64,000 nt of DNA. Origin: Dehalococcoidia bacterium (GTDB lineage: Bacteria; Chloroflexota; Dehalococcoidia; GIF9; AB-539-J10). Positions within the stretch are counted from its first letter, which is position 1. Each line of letters starts with the position of its first letter. Positions 62,761-64,000 of this stretch are shown piece after piece. The stretch lies in the NCBI GenBank assembly GCA_007129495.1, contig SKVJ01000019.1, positions 20,529 to 84,528 of the forward strand, in the 5' to 3' direction. The position numbers and the translations under genes are program-made. Under the pieces are notes generated by a model, which saw nothing but the letters and a program-made list of their open reading frames with translations, ran no database searches and was not told where the DNA came from.

Positions 62761-63240
62761 TTACCTTGTGTCACATAGTCCATACAGCCGGGACATCCCG
62801 GCTTTGATCAGCCGGTCGAGTTCACAAGCGCAGGCCACGTATCTTTCATAGTCTCCACCATACGGGTCTTTAACATCTCCCACCTCACCGCCCAGCTCCC
62901 GCATCGTTATGACGCGTTGGCGAGGAAAGTCGTCACGCATCCATGCCTCAGCAACCACCACAAGGTCCGCGTCTCGCACTGTGTCCAGCCTCCAGCATCT
63001 CGCCACGTGCCCGGCAAGAAGGTCAGTACCACAAACCTCTTCGATGGCCCGCCTGGCGAACGGGTGTGCCTCCCTGCGAAAAGGCGTAAAGTCGAAATAT
63101 CCCGCCGAGGATGTAACAACATGCAAACCATCGGCAGTCGCATTCATACGATGTCGCAACAACACCATCGCCATCGGGGAGCGGCAGATGTTCCCCCGGC
63201 AGATGAAGAGAATATGCATCGGCGGTGTATCAGAACTCAC
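62761..63240 (-). CDS. Low molecular weight protein-tyrosine phosphatase / arsenate reductase-like
   Basis: ILFICRGNICRSPMAMVLLRHR (CX5R) and VKDPYGGDYERY. Confidence 0.88.
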   Translation of the reverse strand: MSSDTPPMHILFICRGNICRSPMAMVLLRHRMNATADGLHVVTSSAGYFDFTPFRREAHPFARRAIEEVCGTDLLAGHVARCWRLDTVRDADLVVVAEAWMRDDFPRQRVITMRELGGEVGDVKDPYGGDYERYVACACELDRLIKAGMSRLYGLCDTR

Positions 63241-64000
63241 GAACGCCTCCCCTGTTCAGGCTTTGAATGTGCAACGGGTGCTCCGCTGCTGTCGACCCGC
63301 GCGATACCTCGAAGCAGACGTCCCAGGACGTCCGACCCTGTGATGATGCGCTTCTCCTCGTTCGTCCAGACCAGTATCAGGTCCGTATCGATGACGTCAT
63401 CACCGTGATCTTCCGCACGTACGGTGAGGCGTCCCAGCACCTGGCCCAGCGGCGTCGTCCGGTCCCGAACTATGAGAGGATGCCGACAGTGTGCCGCCGC
63501 ATCGAATTCCTCCCCACCGAACAATGCATCACGCAGAAACGCGTGTGCATCCACCACGAATCGTGGCGCAGCCGTCCCGTCCGTAATGACAACCCATTTC
63601 TTGCCGGAAGACTCCAACCGACGCAGAAATTCATCGTCCACTGCTCTCCTGAAGTCGGGGAATTCCGGAATGCCGTCATGCACAGCCAGCGAAATGATGC
63701 TGCGAGGATCGATGGGCTCCCCTTCGGCTTTCACGAGCACGTCATCCAGTACAAGGAAGTTAATCGCGCCTCGCGCCTCCACTTCACCCACTTCGGTACC
63801 GGTATCACTCGCATGGTGCCACAGTACGTCCCGCAACTCTTTCTCACGGAGCCAGTCTATGCCCTCAGGTCCGACCAATCGGTCCAGCAGCTTGCCCACA
63901 GGCCTTGCCACCGGCCAGAAGACAAGCCTGTAAGCACGCAGAAGCGGGGTCAGTCTTGCCCCCACACGCAGGGCATGGCGAGTGAAATAGGCTTGCGGCA
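63237..64000 (-). CDS. CNNM/CorC-type transporter-associated CBS protein, C-terminal part (start beyond window)
   Basis: Frame stays open past 63965 (..PQAYFTRHALRVGARLTPLLRAYRLVFWPVARPVGKLLDRLVG); ELRDVLWHHASDTGTEVGEVEARGAINFLVLDD. Confidence 0.65.
   Translation of the reverse strand, partial: PQAYFTRHALRVGARLTPLLRAYRLVFWPVARPVGKLLDRLVGPEGIDWLREKELRDVLWHHASDTGTEVGEVEARGAINFLVLDDVLVKAEGEPIDPRSIISLAVHDGIPEFPDFRRAVDDEFLRRLESSGKKWVVITDGTAAPRFVVDAHAFLRDALFGGEEFDAAAHCRHPLIVRDRTTPLGQVLGRLTVRAEDHGDDVIDTDLILVWTNEEKRIITGSDVLGRLLRGIARVDSSGAPVAHSKPEQGRRS

Noticed and set aside
1-64000. CRISPR arrays, transposases, prophage, toxin-antitoxin or restriction systems
   Set aside because: No direct repeat arrays or recognisable marker proteins seen in any frame provided.

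Overview
This 64 kb window is a gene-dense bacterial chromosome segment. The gene content suggests a Chloroflexota/Dehalococcoidia-like organism, but that is inference only. Most of it is housekeeping: leuD/leuC, a biotin-dependent carboxylase subunit, folP-folK with a QueD-like gene, a cysK-cysS-cysE-iscS-iscU operon with a convergent Rrf2 regulator, a Lon-family protease, ABC-F, UbiA, MFS/EamA/NSS/TRAP transporters, and others. I saw no convincing tRNA, rRNA, CRISPR array, transposase or prophage. The signals I consider most worth follow-up are: (i) an unusual leader upstream of cysK, with an IscR-type-1-like palindrome, a long-range RNA pairing and a possibly frameshifted small ORF, which with the Fe-S-type Rrf2 protein suggests coupled cysteine/Fe-S control; (ii) a four-gene benzoyl-CoA-reductase/2-hydroxyacyl-CoA-dehydratase-type system with two non-identical activases, one with degenerate ATPase motifs, preceded by two inverted repeats; (iii) a CExxHGH QueD/PTPS-like enzyme in a folate cluster; (iv) an Fe-S-less MutY-like glycosylase with a catalytic Asp to Glu change; (v) large structured elements that overlap stop codons; (vi) unannotated microproteins; (vii) an unexplained gap of about 1.1 kb with operators and hairpins. 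All family assignments come from reading the translations by eye. No database search was run.
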